A DNA stretch of 64,000 bases from Lysobacter sp. ISL-50 (GCF_018612875.1 NZ_JAGGRI010000020.1:248001-312000), one strand, 5' to 3'. Shown: positions 32,967 to 42,456, numbered from the stretch's first letter. Translations and numbers: made by a program. Notes: generated from the letters alone by a model not told the origin.

Positions 32967-34037
32967 TCACTGTTTCAGGCCGACCCGCGCCCGGATCGCC
33001 GCCAGCACGCTGTCGTCGCGCACCACTTCGGCGAGAAATTCGTTCAATGGCATATCCGCCCATTGCACCGCCTGTTCCAGCAGGGAAGCCACCGGGCTGT
33101 GCGGCTCGGTGCGCTTGAAGTAACCGGCGATGTCGCCGAGCGCGCGCAAGGCGGCCTGTTTCGAGGTCCGGCTGTCGCCGCCGAGATCGAGCGGCGTTAC
33201 CGCGGCGCCGTTGCGCGGCGATGCGCCGGCGGAACTGTCCTCGCCCTCCCCCGCCGCGGCGCCTGCCGGATTGAGCAACCCCTTCGCTTTCGCGGCCTGC
33301 TGCAGCACCTGGGCGATGCGCTTCAGCGTGGATTCGATCTCGGCCAGGCTCGGGGACGCGCGGCCGAACTTCGCGTCCGCCACCGATTTGAGATGCGCAT
33401 ACGCGGTCTGCGCGGCGGCGATGCCGGCGAGCATGCCGCGCAGGTCGGCGTCGGCGACGGCGCGAATGCGCGCATCGAAGGCCTCGCCGCCCAGCTTGCC
33501 TTCGGCGAGCGCGGCTTGATGCGCCTCGGCATTCTGGCGCGCCAGATTGTCTACCTCGCGCGAGGTCTGCCAATCGATCAGGGTGACCGCCGTGGCCGCG
33601 TCCGTGTTCAAGGGCATGCGTTGCAGCGCCGCCGCGGCGTTGCTGTTGAACCAGGCCAGTTTTCCGGCGCGTTCCTCCAGATCCTCGCCCTCGGCCAAGG
33701 GATGCAGGCCGTCCCAATGGCGCTCGATCAGGCCGGCGATCACCGCGAACGCGTCGCGCGCACCGTCCAGGCCGTGGCGAGCGATCAGCGCCTCGCCTAG
33801 CCAGCCGGCGGCCTGCAGGTCTTTGCTGACCCGGCTCAGCGCTTCGACCGACAAGTCCAGGGCGAGCCGCCAATCGGCGAGTTTGACCTGGGTCTGCCAT
33901 TCGCCTTGCGGCAATGACGCGTCGTCGGCGCGGCGCGCTTCGCGGATGCGGTCGAATAGGTCGGAAAACCCGGCATCCTCGCCGCAGGGTGCGTCGGCGC
34001 TGATGGGGGCCAGGAGGGCATCGATGTCGATCGCCAT
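32967..34037 (-). CDS. tssA: T6SS cap/baseplate-associated protein TssA
   Basis: This 356-residue protein has an ImpA_N domain at the N-terminus: IDIDALLAPISADAPCGEDA, then a DLFDRIREARR helix and WLGEALIARHGLDGARDAFA. The C-terminal domain (about 250-350) ends in PVASLLEQAVQWADMPLNEFLAEVV, like short-form TssA. ATG 34037 with GGAG upstream is the true start; the same frame continues 400 codons further upstream as a shadow of tssM. TssA coordinates sheath and tube priming and polymerisation. It lies 35 bp after tssM. Confidence 0.9.
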   Translation of the reverse strand: MAIDIDALLAPISADAPCGEDAGFSDLFDRIREARRADDASLPQGEWQTQVKLADWRLALDLSVEALSRVSKDLQAAGWLGEALIARHGLDGARDAFAVIAGLIERHWDGLHPLAEGEDLEERAGKLAWFNSNAAAALQRMPLNTDAATAVTLIDWQTSREVDNLARQNAEAHQAALAEGKLGGEAFDARIRAVADADLRGMLAGIAAAQTAYAHLKSVADAKFGRASPSLAEIESTLKRIAQVLQQAAKAKGLLNPAGAAAGEGEDSSAGASPRNGAAVTPLDLGGDSRTSKQAALRALGDIAGYFKRTEPHSPVASLLEQAVQWADMPLNEFLAEVVRDDSVLAAIRARVGLKQ

Positions 34038-34072
34038 GGCGTAGCTCCTAAGCGGCACGCGGGCCGCGTGGT

Positions 34073-37000
34073 TCATTCGAGAATGGTTTGCGGCAGCGCC
34101 AGCGGCGCGCTGCCGCGCGAGGCCAGGAAGCGCTGCATCTGTTCGCTGGGCTCGATGCGCAGATGCACGCGCGCCTGGCGGAAGCCGATCGCCTGCAGCC
34201 GCGGCGCCAGTTGTTGCCATTGCGACGGGCTGTAGGAGTCGCGGAAATCGCCGAGGCTGAAGACATGCGCGCCGGGCGCGAATTGTTCGAGCAAGCGCGC
34301 GATGCCGTCGGGCCCGCGATAGAGCAAGGTCAGGCGGAAGCTGGTGTCCGGCGGCGGCACGACGGGCGCGGGTGCCGCGGGCGCGGCAGGCGCGGCGGCG
34401 GCAGCGTCCGCGGGCGTTGCGGCGATCGCCTCTGTCGCCGCCAGCGTCGGGCTCGCGCTCGCCGGCAGCGAGATGCGGATGCGCGCTTCCGGGCAGGTGG
34501 ACGGCGACCATTGCGGTTGCATCTGCGCCTCGGTCAGCGATTCCCCGCGGCTGGTGATGCCGATGCTCTGGCCGTTGCAGATCAGCTCGAACGTGGTGCC
34601 CTGCGCGCCTTCCAGCAACGTTCCCAGATGCGTCGGCGCATCCAGCGTGAAGGTACCCGCCGCGAACGGCGCGTCGCTCGCCGGCGGCGGTTGTCCGCCG
34701 GCGAGCATCGCGCGATAGTCGGCCGACAGCGGCATCGCGACGCCGCTGAGACTGACCGGCGTGCGTTCTTTCTCGCTGAGGAAAGGCTTGAGCCAATCGC
34801 CGATGAAGTCTTCGAGTTTGCCTTGCGGCCCCAGCAAGGCCTGCGCCTGCTGCGCCGGCGGCTGCGAAGCCAGCGGCTGGATCACGGTTTCGCGCCAGCG
34901 CTGCTGCAGGTGATCGCCGGCGCGGCGCACGGTCAGCCGCAGCAGCAAGTGCGCGGGCCCCTGCGCGATCGACCAGGCCGCCAGATCGTTCGCGGCGAAG
35001 GCTTGCGCATAGGGTTCGCCGGGTTTGTCGACCGAACTCAGCAACTGGCCGTATTCGCTCGCCGGCGCGCGTTCGGGCGCGCCGCGGCTGGCGAACAGAT
35101 CGGCGGCGATGCGATAAGCCTCCTGCCCGTCGCGATCGGCCTGCAGGCGCAGATAGCCGCGCGCGAACATCGGCGCCTGCGGCGCCAGCACCGCCACCTG
35201 GGTATCGCGCAACGCGGTCAGCCAGACCGGCGGCTCGATCGAGACCTCGCCGAAGCGAACGCTGTCGCGGACGAATCGTCCCGCCGGCCGCCACGCCACC
35301 GACCAGCTCGATTTCATCTGCGCCCAGGTTTCCTTCCAGCGCAGGCCGATCGGACGCTTGAGCGGCAAGGCGTAGAGCTGCGAGCGCAGTGTTCCGAAAT
35401 ACACCGTGTACGGGTTGTTGATGCCGGCCGCGCGCGCGGCCAGTTCGTTCTCGTGCCCTTTCCAGAAGGCGTAGCCTTCGCCGAAGCGCGATTGCAGCGT
35501 CGCCCAGGCGAGGAAGTAGTCGTGGAAGTAGCCGTCGCGGAACGCGGCGACCTGCGCGGCCGGGACATCGGCCTGTTCCTGCGCGGTTTCCAGGAACGGC
35601 GCGATCACCCCGTTCCAGGTGCGGTAGGTGAATGCGCCCGAGACCGTCGGCAGCGTGCCGCGTTCGATCCCCACGACGCGGTCTTTCGGCAGCCAGAAAT
35701 CGTCCAGCGCATAGCCCTTGCCGCGGGCGTCGGCCCAGGCCCGGACCTGGCCGACCTCCAGCGAACGCGATTGCATGATCCGCTGCAACTGCGCCTTCAG
35801 CCGGTCACGCTCGTCGTCCAGGCTCTTTTTTTTTTGCCAGCGCAGATAGCCCAGATAGGTACCGAACAGGGCCGTGGCGTTGGCGCGGTCGCGCCGGGTG
35901 TCGTTGTTCGGAGTGACGAACGGCGCGAACAGGCGCGAGCGGGCGTCGAAGACGACGTTATTCGGCAACTCGCGCGCCAGGCATTCCTCGCTCGCGGAGC
36001 GGCAGGCGTCGAGCAGGCGCAGGCGCTGCGCGATCGCCAGCGCATGCTCGAATCCGGCGCGTGAGCGATCGATGTCCTCGCTCAGCATCTGGTCGTAGGG
36101 CGCGAGGATGAGGTTGGCGAAATCCTCCGTGACGCGCTGTTTCAAGCCATCGATATCGCGATCGGCGCGGCGGATGCCGAAGCCCAGCAAGGTCCCTTCC
36201 GCCGCGGACTCCAGGCGCTCGATGGTGCGGCCGCAACTGGCCACCCATTCGATGCGCGCATTGCCCAGGCGGCCCTCGACTTCGCGGCAGGCGGTGCGCG
36301 TGCTGGCGAGCAGTTGCGTATCGTCCTGCCGCGCCGCCGACAGGCCGTAGGCGAGATAGCCGCTGAAGCCCAGCAAGGCGGCCACGCCCAGCCCGGCCAC
36401 CGCCATGCGCGCGGCGCTGCCGCGCAGGCTGGTCATCGCCAGCGGCTGATCGGCGGGCAGAAAGCGCGTGAACAGATCGGCGACGAACGCGCCGCCCGGA
36501 TGCGCGGCGTCGGCGCCGCCGGCGAAATACAGGCCGCGCCACGGCGGCGTGCGCTGGAAGGTGTTGTCTTCCAACAGCAGCGTGACGAACAGCGCCAGTC
36601 CGGACTCGCAGCGGCGCAGCGATTCGACGAATTCGAATATGTCGCGGCGGGTGGACGCCGTCGCCTGCGCGCGCAGCGCGGTCATGCGCAGCGCATGCAG
36701 GCGATCGAGGATCGGCGTGAGGATCTGGTCGAAGCGACCGCTGGTCGCCGAGCTCACGGTTTCGGTCTGCGGCAGCCGGTGCCCCAGCGCCTGGGCGAAG
36801 GCTTCCGCCGGCAAGGTGGCGCGCAGGGTCTGGTAGCCGCGCAGGCGCTCCAGGCCGCTGACCACGATGTAGACCGGCACGCGCACCTGCAGATGCTCCA
36901 TCGCTTCGTCGACCAGACGCCGCAGCCGCGTCGCCGTGGTCTTCAGCGCGTCGGCGGGCCCCAGCAGGGTCTGCACCGATACGGCCAGCACGATGCCGTT

Positions 37001-37702
37001 GAGCGGCAGCTTCTCGCGCTCGGCGGCGAGCTGCATCAGCGCCTGGTACCACAGCCCGCGCTCCAGCCGCGAAGCGGTGTCGCAGACGATGCGCGGGTGC
37101 ATCTGGATCGCGATCAGCGATTTGAAGAACCACCAGCGCCACCATTCGCCGCTGTCGCCGGCCGAGGGCGGCGGAAACGACGACACTTCCGCGCCGGCCC
37201 GCAACAGGCCGTCGGCATCGGCGTCGGCGTCGCCCAGCAGCAGCATCCACGGCACGCGGTAGAGCGGATCGCGGCCCTTCTCCATTTCCGGCGAACGCAC
37301 GATGGTGCGCTTGGCCTCGGCGATCGCCTGCGCCATGCGCGCCAGCGGCTCGCGTTCGTCGTCGGGGTTGCCGGGGCCCAGGTCGCCGATGCGCGCGCGC
37401 GTGCGGCCTTGCAAGGTGAAGCGGCGCTGCCCGGAGATGAACCACCACAGCACCGCCAGCGCCACCGCGCACAGGCCGAGCAATTGCCAGAAGCGCGCCG
37501 GCAAGGTCGGCACGATCGCGATCGCGGCGATCGCCAGCGCGATCAACAGCCCCAGCGCCAGCAAGGCCACGACCAGTCGCAGCAACCACGGCTTCTTCGC
37601 GCCTTCGGCGACCGGACGGTACAGGCTGCGCGCCTGCGAGAACAGGCTGCCCAGCCACGAGAAGATCGCCTGCACCGGCGCGAGCGGATTGGACAGGTTC
37701 AT
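34073..37702 (-). CDS. tssM: T6SS membrane-complex protein TssM (IcmF-like), degenerate Walker A
   Basis: This 1209-residue inner-membrane protein starts at 37702, overlapping the tssL stop (ATGA). Two transmembrane helices lie at about 40-65 and 70-92 and a third near 435-458, before the large periplasmic part (IcmF-related region and C-terminal beta domain, ending at about 1209). Where many TssM proteins have a GxxGxGKS Walker A, this one reads PWMLLLGDADADADGLL, so nucleotide binding is unlikely. An A10 run in the coding strand (encoding QKKKS, about residue 623) is a slippage site. TssM normally contacts TssJ in the outer membrane; no tssJ was recognised in the window. Confidence 0.92.
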   Translation of the reverse strand: MNLSNPLAPVQAIFSWLGSLFSQARSLYRPVAEGAKKPWLLRLVVALLALGLLIALAIAAIAIVPTLPARFWQLLGLCAVALAVLWWFISGQRRFTLQGRTRARIGDLGPGNPDDEREPLARMAQAIAEAKRTIVRSPEMEKGRDPLYRVPWMLLLGDADADADGLLRAGAEVSSFPPPSAGDSGEWWRWWFFKSLIAIQMHPRIVCDTASRLERGLWYQALMQLAAEREKLPLNGIVLAVSVQTLLGPADALKTTATRLRRLVDEAMEHLQVRVPVYIVVSGLERLRGYQTLRATLPAEAFAQALGHRLPQTETVSSATSGRFDQILTPILDRLHALRMTALRAQATASTRRDIFEFVESLRRCESGLALFVTLLLEDNTFQRTPPWRGLYFAGGADAAHPGGAFVADLFTRFLPADQPLAMTSLRGSAARMAVAGLGVAALLGFSGYLAYGLSAARQDDTQLLASTRTACREVEGRLGNARIEWVASCGRTIERLESAAEGTLLGFGIRRADRDIDGLKQRVTEDFANLILAPYDQMLSEDIDRSRAGFEHALAIAQRLRLLDACRSASEECLARELPNNVVFDARSRLFAPFVTPNNDTRRDRANATALFGTYLGYLRWQKKKSLDDERDRLKAQLQRIMQSRSLEVGQVRAWADARGKGYALDDFWLPKDRVVGIERGTLPTVSGAFTYRTWNGVIAPFLETAQEQADVPAAQVAAFRDGYFHDYFLAWATLQSRFGEGYAFWKGHENELAARAAGINNPYTVYFGTLRSQLYALPLKRPIGLRWKETWAQMKSSWSVAWRPAGRFVRDSVRFGEVSIEPPVWLTALRDTQVAVLAPQAPMFARGYLRLQADRDGQEAYRIAADLFASRGAPERAPASEYGQLLSSVDKPGEPYAQAFAANDLAAWSIAQGPAHLLLRLTVRRAGDHLQQRWRETVIQPLASQPPAQQAQALLGPQGKLEDFIGDWLKPFLSEKERTPVSLSGVAMPLSADYRAMLAGGQPPPASDAPFAAGTFTLDAPTHLGTLLEGAQGTTFELICNGQSIGITSRGESLTEAQMQPQWSPSTCPEARIRISLPASASPTLAATEAIAATPADAAAAAPAAPAAPAPVVPPPDTSFRLTLLYRGPDGIARLLEQFAPGAHVFSLGDFRDSYSPSQWQQLAPRLQAIGFRQARVHLRIEPSEQMQRFLASRGSAPLALPQTILE
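35826..35835 (-). repeat. A10 homopolymer inside tssM
   Basis: Ten consecutive T on the plus strand give CAA AAA AAA AAG in the tssM message. Such a run stands out in this G/C-rich sequence. Replication slippage would switch tssM off by frameshift halfway through, and transcriptional slippage could make a mixture of full-length and truncated protein. Confidence 0.9.
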
Positions 37703-39042
37703 GGCTTGGGCTCGGTCTGCATGAACAGGAACTCCGCCGCGAGCTTGGGATTGCCGCGATTGCTGTCGATCAGCTGATTGAGGCGCGGCAGGTAGTCTTT
37801 CGCCGGCTCGATCTCTGCCGCGGGATTGCCCTGGAACAACGGCGTCGGCGATGCGATCACGGTGATCAACTCCTGGCCGAACGGCGGATCGACGGTCCAG
37901 GTGATCGCAGCGGTCGCGCCGACGTTGAATTGCTCGCCGGCGCGGATCGTGCGTCCGCTCTCGGGTTCTTTCGGATTCGGATAGATATGCGCGACTTCGC
38001 CGCCGACCGTGTAGTAATCCACGTACAGATACCCGTCGTAGTTGGCTTGCAGCAGCTTGACGATCACCTGTTCGCCTTCGATAAAGCGATCCGAATGCCC
38101 GGTGCTCGGCGTTACCGCCAGGCCGTAGCGCAGATCCTGATTGCGCTCGCGGAACGGCTTGAGCATCCGCACCACCTCGCAATGCGGCCAGATGCGCAGT
38201 TGCACCCTGAATTGCGGCGCGCTCACGCCTTCGACCTTCGACACGCGCTGCCTGACCGCGGCGATATCGTCGGCGCGCGACACATAGCCTTCCACCACGG
38301 TCTCGCCGCGCGGGCCGACGACGGCGGCCAGGTCCGAACAGGGGAATCCGCTGAGCTGCCTGTTCACCAGTTCCTGCACGCTCGGGCCGGTCTGCTTGGG
38401 CGCGGCGATCAGCAGGTAAGCCAGATAGCCCAACGGGATCAGCAAGGCGGCGATCACGCCGGCCTTCAGCAGCAGGCGGTCCCATTGCTTGGGATAACGC
38501 GGGCCGGCCGGCGTTTCGCCGCTGTAGGGCTGCGGAGTCACCCGCTCCTCGCGCAGCGTATGGATCGCCGCCGGCGCGACCGGCAGCTGGCGCGCGTGCA
38601 GTTCCTTGAGCTTGCCCAACTCGCCGCTGTCGCCGGTTTCGTAGTAGTACTGACCGACGAATCCGAGCAGCAGCATGTGGTAGTACACCTCGCGCACTTC
38701 GTCCTGCTCGGACTTCAGCGCCGACAGGTGCGAGAAGAATTCGTTGCCGGCGTTGTTGGTGTTGTACAGCGCGACCTGCAGCGGCGCCGCGCCGCTGGTG
38801 AGATAGGCCGGATTGCGCGCCATGATCTCGTCGATCCACGCCACCGCGGCGAAGGCCGCGTCCTCGACGTGCTCGGCGCGCTTGCCGTCGGCCTGGGCCG
38901 CGGCCTTGGCGCGATCGATCAGCTGGCGTGCCGCGGCCAGAACGCTCGCCGGCGGGTCGTGCGCGGCGGCGGTCGCGATCTTCTCGTCCAGCGCCAGCCC
39001 GAACGAACACACCGGCAGGAAATGATGGAGTAACCGCGCCAT
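37699..39042 (-). CDS. tssL: T6SS membrane-complex protein TssL (DotU-like) with DUF4384-like C-terminal half
   Basis: This 447-residue protein is longer than the usual 220-260 residues of plain TssL. Residues 1-185 are the DotU cytoplasmic domain (AAFAAVAWIDEIMARNPAY, YYHMLLLGFVGQYYYE). One transmembrane helix follows at about 190-212 (VIAALLIPLGYLAYLLIAA). The periplasmic half contains a BON-like stretch (VVEGYVSRADDIAAVRQRV) and then GYLYVDYYTVGGEVAHIYPN with DPPFGQELITVIASPTPLF, which resembles DUF4384 rather than the OmpA-like peptidoglycan-binding domain seen in extended TssL proteins. It overlaps tssM by four bases and follows tssK by seven. Confidence 0.88.
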   Translation of the reverse strand: MARLLHHFLPVCSFGLALDEKIATAAAHDPPASVLAAARQLIDRAKAAAQADGKRAEHVEDAAFAAVAWIDEIMARNPAYLTSGAAPLQVALYNTNNAGNEFFSHLSALKSEQDEVREVYYHMLLLGFVGQYYYETGDSGELGKLKELHARQLPVAPAAIHTLREERVTPQPYSGETPAGPRYPKQWDRLLLKAGVIAALLIPLGYLAYLLIAAPKQTGPSVQELVNRQLSGFPCSDLAAVVGPRGETVVEGYVSRADDIAAVRQRVSKVEGVSAPQFRVQLRIWPHCEVVRMLKPFRERNQDLRYGLAVTPSTGHSDRFIEGEQVIVKLLQANYDGYLYVDYYTVGGEVAHIYPNPKEPESGRTIRAGEQFNVGATAAITWTVDPPFGQELITVIASPTPLFQGNPAAEIEPAKDYLPRLNQLIDSNRGNPKLAAEFLFMQTEPKP

Positions 39043-39049
39043 GGCCGCC

Positions 39050-40459
39050 CTACTCCTGCGCGCCGACCGGATACAACTTGATCGCGGTGGCGTCCGACGG
39101 CAAATCGCAGAACACCGAAATATTGCGAGCGTTCTTGATCATCTGCCAGAACGGATGCGCGGTATCGACCAGGAAATACGTGGTGTTCGGCGTCTTCTGC
39201 GGCAGTTCCTCCGGCGGCACCGGCAGCAGGTCGATCTTCAGGCCGAACAGCGCCGCCGACAGCAGGCGCGGCATTTCCTCGGTCGAGGCGATCTTGCCGG
39301 TGCGCGACAGGCGCGTGAACAGGTCCTGCCCGCGCAGGTCGGATTCGAACGCCAGATAGAAGCGGGTCTTGTCGGATTCGAACAGGTTCGCCGGCAGATC
39401 GGCCTTGTAGAAGCGGCCGTCGAACGCCAGCGCGATGCCGACCTCAGCGCCGACGGTCAGCGCCTTGATCAGCGCTTCGGCGCGTTCGAAGGCGATGCGG
39501 AAGCAACGGCGCAAGTCGTCGTGATCGTAATCGGGCAATTCGGTTTCGGCCGGATTCGCGGCCAGTCCGCCGAAATAACCGATGTCCTCCGAGAACACGG
39601 AGAATTCCGCGACCAGCGCCCGCAGTTGCTGGTACAGCGCATACGCCGGCACCGTGCCCAACCGGACGTGCTCGGCGAACACCGGGATATAGCGCGCGAA
39701 GGTCTGCATCATCGCCACGCGCATCACTTCCTGCGCGCTGGTCGAGGCGGCGCGGATGCCGCGCTGGCGCTTGCTGGCGGCGAAATCCTGTCCGCGCGAG
39801 GTCAGCAGGTCGCGCAGGGCGCGGGTCCAGCGCGAAAGATTGCGCGAGGCCTGCAGCGCCAACAGCGGCGGAACGTAGTCGTTCGACAACCGGTACTTGC
39901 CCGGCCCCACCGGCACGATCTCGGCGAACTTGTACGCCTCGCACGACCGCACCAGGACTTCGGCGTTGTCGTCCAGCGAGGTCACGATCATCGGCTGGTA
40001 CAGCAAGAAGTCGACATCGGCGGCCGGCGCCTGCGGATCGAAGGGGTCTTCCAGGCTGTCGCTGGCCAGCGCATGGCGCTCGCTCAGGCGTCCGGCCGGG
40101 CCCAGGCCGTGCACGGTGCGTTCGCGATTGAGCACCAGCCACAACGCGATCGGATCGTTGTTGCGCGGCGTCAGGTCCTGCAGGGCGCGATCGGGAATGC
40201 GCGCATTGCCGCCGGCCAGGGCCGAGCCGCCGGCGAGCCGTTCTCCGTCGCGCGTGTGCAGTTCGATCTGCTCGATATCGACCACGCCGCTGGCCAGCGC
40301 ATCCTCGCGCAGCACCAGCGTTTCCAGGCCCCAGGGGTACGGCGTGACAGCCCGCTGCACGCCCTGGCGCATCGCCTGATGCCAGGCGTCCTGCGCCTGC
40401 AGGTGCTGCGGGCTGAGAAAGGCGCCCTGGCCCCAGAAGACCTGACGATGGCGGTTCAT
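39050..40459 (-). CDS. tssK: T6SS baseplate protein TssK
   Basis: This 469-residue protein begins MNRHRQVFWGQGAFLSPQHL, the signature N-terminus of TssK (WxQGxFLxPQHxQ). It continues with ALWLVLNRERT, a VPVGPGKYRLSNDYVPPLL block and a C-terminal domain that binds the membrane complex. TssK trimers connect the TssEFG baseplate to TssLM. It heads the run tssK-tssL-tssM-tssA and is preceded by a TraB/GumN-like gene 67 bp upstream in the same direction. Confidence 0.93.
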   Translation of the reverse strand: MNRHRQVFWGQGAFLSPQHLQAQDAWHQAMRQGVQRAVTPYPWGLETLVLREDALASGVVDIEQIELHTRDGERLAGGSALAGGNARIPDRALQDLTPRNNDPIALWLVLNRERTVHGLGPAGRLSERHALASDSLEDPFDPQAPAADVDFLLYQPMIVTSLDDNAEVLVRSCEAYKFAEIVPVGPGKYRLSNDYVPPLLALQASRNLSRWTRALRDLLTSRGQDFAASKRQRGIRAASTSAQEVMRVAMMQTFARYIPVFAEHVRLGTVPAYALYQQLRALVAEFSVFSEDIGYFGGLAANPAETELPDYDHDDLRRCFRIAFERAEALIKALTVGAEVGIALAFDGRFYKADLPANLFESDKTRFYLAFESDLRGQDLFTRLSRTGKIASTEEMPRLLSAALFGLKIDLLPVPPEELPQKTPNTTYFLVDTAHPFWQMIKNARNISVFCDLPSDATAIKLYPVGAQE

Positions 40460-40526
40460 GCGGTTGCCTCCGCGTGGCGGCGATGGCGCGCCGATGTCGC
40501 GGCGGCGGATGTGGTGGCGGCGAGCG

Positions 40527-41555
40527 TCATAGCGGTTCGGCCTCGATGCGATAGCCGGCGTGCTTCAGCGCCGCCAGCAATCCGTGTTCGCCGGGAAGAT
40601 GGATCGCTCCGACCGCGATATAGCAGCCGCCCTGGTCGAGCAGGGCGAGCAGTTCCGGCAGCCAGCGCTGGTTGCGTTCCTCGATCAGGCATCGGCGCGC
40701 GCGCATCTCGATGTCCTTGCTTTCACCGTCCAGGCCGACCATGCGGTCGACATCGGCCAGCCAGGCGTCGAGATCGCGCCCGCGGTAGTGCGTCAGCGCG
40801 CGTTCGGACATCTCGCGCATGATCTGCGGCGCCTTCAGCCGCTCTTCCAGCACCAGCGCCTGGCTTTCGCTCGGAATGCAGTCGAGCGCGCGCAGTTGGT
40901 CCTCGGCCGTCTCCAGGTGCACGATGCGCATGCCGCGCTCGGAGGCGATGCGTTGCAGGCGATCGTCGAGGGTCTGCTCGCCGGCCTGCTCGCCGCGCGC
41001 CTCCAGCAGCGCCAGCACCATCCACGGCTTCATCCGCTGCAGGGTCGGCGGCGGAATCTGCGGCAGCAAGGACTGCGCCATGGCGAAGCCGTCGGCGCTG
41101 ATCAGCGTCGATAGCGACTGCTCCGGCGGCAACCAGCGGTAGCGATCCAGATTGCCGCCGCCGGGCGTGGCCAGATCGATCTCGTTCACCAGCGTGAACG
41201 ACGACGACAGCGCCGAGGCCAGAAGCTCCGGACTCAGTCCCAGTTCTTCGTCGTTGCCGAAGTGAATGGTGCCGAACAGGTAGCTGCTCGCCCGCGGCGG
41301 CGGGGATTGCGTCTCGGGCGCCGACGCATCCGCGGTCGCCGGCGCTGTCGCCTCCTCGGGCACGATGCGGAACAAGATGCCGTGCGAGGGAATCGAGAGC
41401 GGCTGCGGAATCGATACCGGTATCCGCGCCGGCTCGGGCTTCGCCGCCAGCGCCGCGGTGCGCGCGCATCCGCACACCAGCGCTGCGACGGCCAGCACAC
41501 ATGCGCCGCCAACGCGCGGAATCGACGCGGATCTTAGCCAGGGCAGCCGCAGCAT
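40527..41555 (-). CDS. TraB/GumN-family protein at the head of the T6SS minus arm
   Basis: This 342-residue protein starts at ATG 41555; a GTG two codons earlier is possible. The N-terminus MLRLPWLRSASIPRVGGACV carries a hydrophobic signal ending ALVCGC, close to but not a perfect lipobox. The body has the two family motifs: SYLFGTIHFGNDE (first GxxH) and YIAVGAIHLPGEHGLLAALK (second GxxH) near the end. TraB/GumN/TIKI proteins are metal-dependent peptidases or of unknown role; in Xanthomonas a gumN lies beside the xanthan genes. It is the first gene of the tss minus arm and may be cotranscribed; whether it serves the T6SS is open. It is not a TssJ homologue by sequence. Confidence 0.82.
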   Translation of the reverse strand: MLRLPWLRSASIPRVGGACVLAVAALVCGCARTAALAAKPEPARIPVSIPQPLSIPSHGILFRIVPEEATAPATADASAPETQSPPPRASSYLFGTIHFGNDEELGLSPELLASALSSSFTLVNEIDLATPGGGNLDRYRWLPPEQSLSTLISADGFAMAQSLLPQIPPPTLQRMKPWMVLALLEARGEQAGEQTLDDRLQRIASERGMRIVHLETAEDQLRALDCIPSESQALVLEERLKAPQIMREMSERALTHYRGRDLDAWLADVDRMVGLDGESKDIEMRARRCLIEERNQRWLPELLALLDQGGCYIAVGAIHLPGEHGLLAALKHAGYRIEAEPL

Positions 41556-41769
41556 CGTCACAAGCAGTCACTTGAGGATCAGGCGGCTCATCTTTCGCGA
41601 GCGCGGCGGCGACGGCCATATCTCGTTGGCGCTATGCCTTTGGTGCGGTGCCCGCTATTGCCGGCGCGGCGGGCGCGGACTATCGTCGCGCTGAGTCTGC
41701 GCAGCCATCCATCCGTCCGCGGTGGCGGCGCATGGGGCGTTCGCTGAGGGTCCAAGTGATGAGAGTCCC

Positions 41770-42456
41770 ATGAGAGTACTGATTGCCGACGACCATCGCC
41801 TCATCGTCGAGGGCGTCAAGACCAAGCTGTCCGAGCTCGAGCACGAGGTCGAATTCGTCGTGGCGATGAACATCGCCGAGTTCGACGCGGTGCTGAACCG
41901 ATCCGACAGCGGACTGGATCTGGCGATCATCGACATCTCCATGCCCGGCGCGCAAGGGCATCGCCATATCGCCGAAATGCGCCGCGTTGCCGCCGACGTG
42001 CCGATCATCGTGCTGTCGGGATCGGAGGACACCGAACTGATCCGGACGCTGCTGGAACTCGGCGTCCAGGGCTTCATCCCCAAGGCCTATTCGCCCGATG
42101 TCATGCTGTCGGCCGTGCGCCTGGTGCTGTCGGGCGGCGTGTACGTGCCGCCGTTGCTGCTCGCCGGGGTCCAGGCGCGCGGCTGGACGCCCGCCGTCGA
42201 AATACCGGCCGCGGCGCGCAATCTGTCCACGGCCGCCGAGCAGCATTCGCTCGACGGCCTGCGCCAGATTCTTACCGAGCGCCAGATCGACGTCATGCGC
42301 CTGCTGTCGCAGGGCAAGCCCAACAAACTGATCGCGCGCAGCCTCGGCATCAGCGAAGGCACGGTCAAGATCCACCTGGCCGCCATTTTCCGCGCGCTCA
42401 ACGTTCGCAACCGCGTCGAAGCCGTGGTGGCCTCGCGTCGCCTGGTCGAGCCGTGA
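41770..42456 (+). CDS. NarL/FixJ-type response regulator
   Basis: This 228-residue regulator starts at ATG 41770; the frame is open 16 codons more, but MRVLIADDHRLIVEGV is a standard receiver start. The receiver (1-120) has the acidic pair Asp7/Asp8, phosphoacceptor Asp55 in IIDISMPG, and Lys104-type switch residue in FIPKAYS. The C-terminal LuxR helix-turn-helix (about 165-225) reads LTERQIDVMRLLSQGKPNKL and GISEGTVKIHLAAIF. It sits in the divergent gap between the two T6SS arms with no kinase beside it, so it may control the island. The divergent promoter region is 41556-41769. Confidence 0.9.
   Translation: MRVLIADDHRLIVEGVKTKLSELEHEVEFVVAMNIAEFDAVLNRSDSGLDLAIIDISMPGAQGHRHIAEMRRVAADVPIIVLSGSEDTELIRTLLELGVQGFIPKAYSPDVMLSAVRLVLSGGVYVPPLLLAGVQARGWTPAVEIPAAARNLSTAAEQHSLDGLRQILTERQIDVMRLLSQGKPNKLIARSLGISEGTVKIHLAAIFRALNVRNRVEAVVASRRLVEP

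Noticed and set aside
34038-35294. Upstream extension of the tssA frame
   Set aside because: It lies inside tssM in another frame; ATG 34037 with GGAG gives the standard TssA start.
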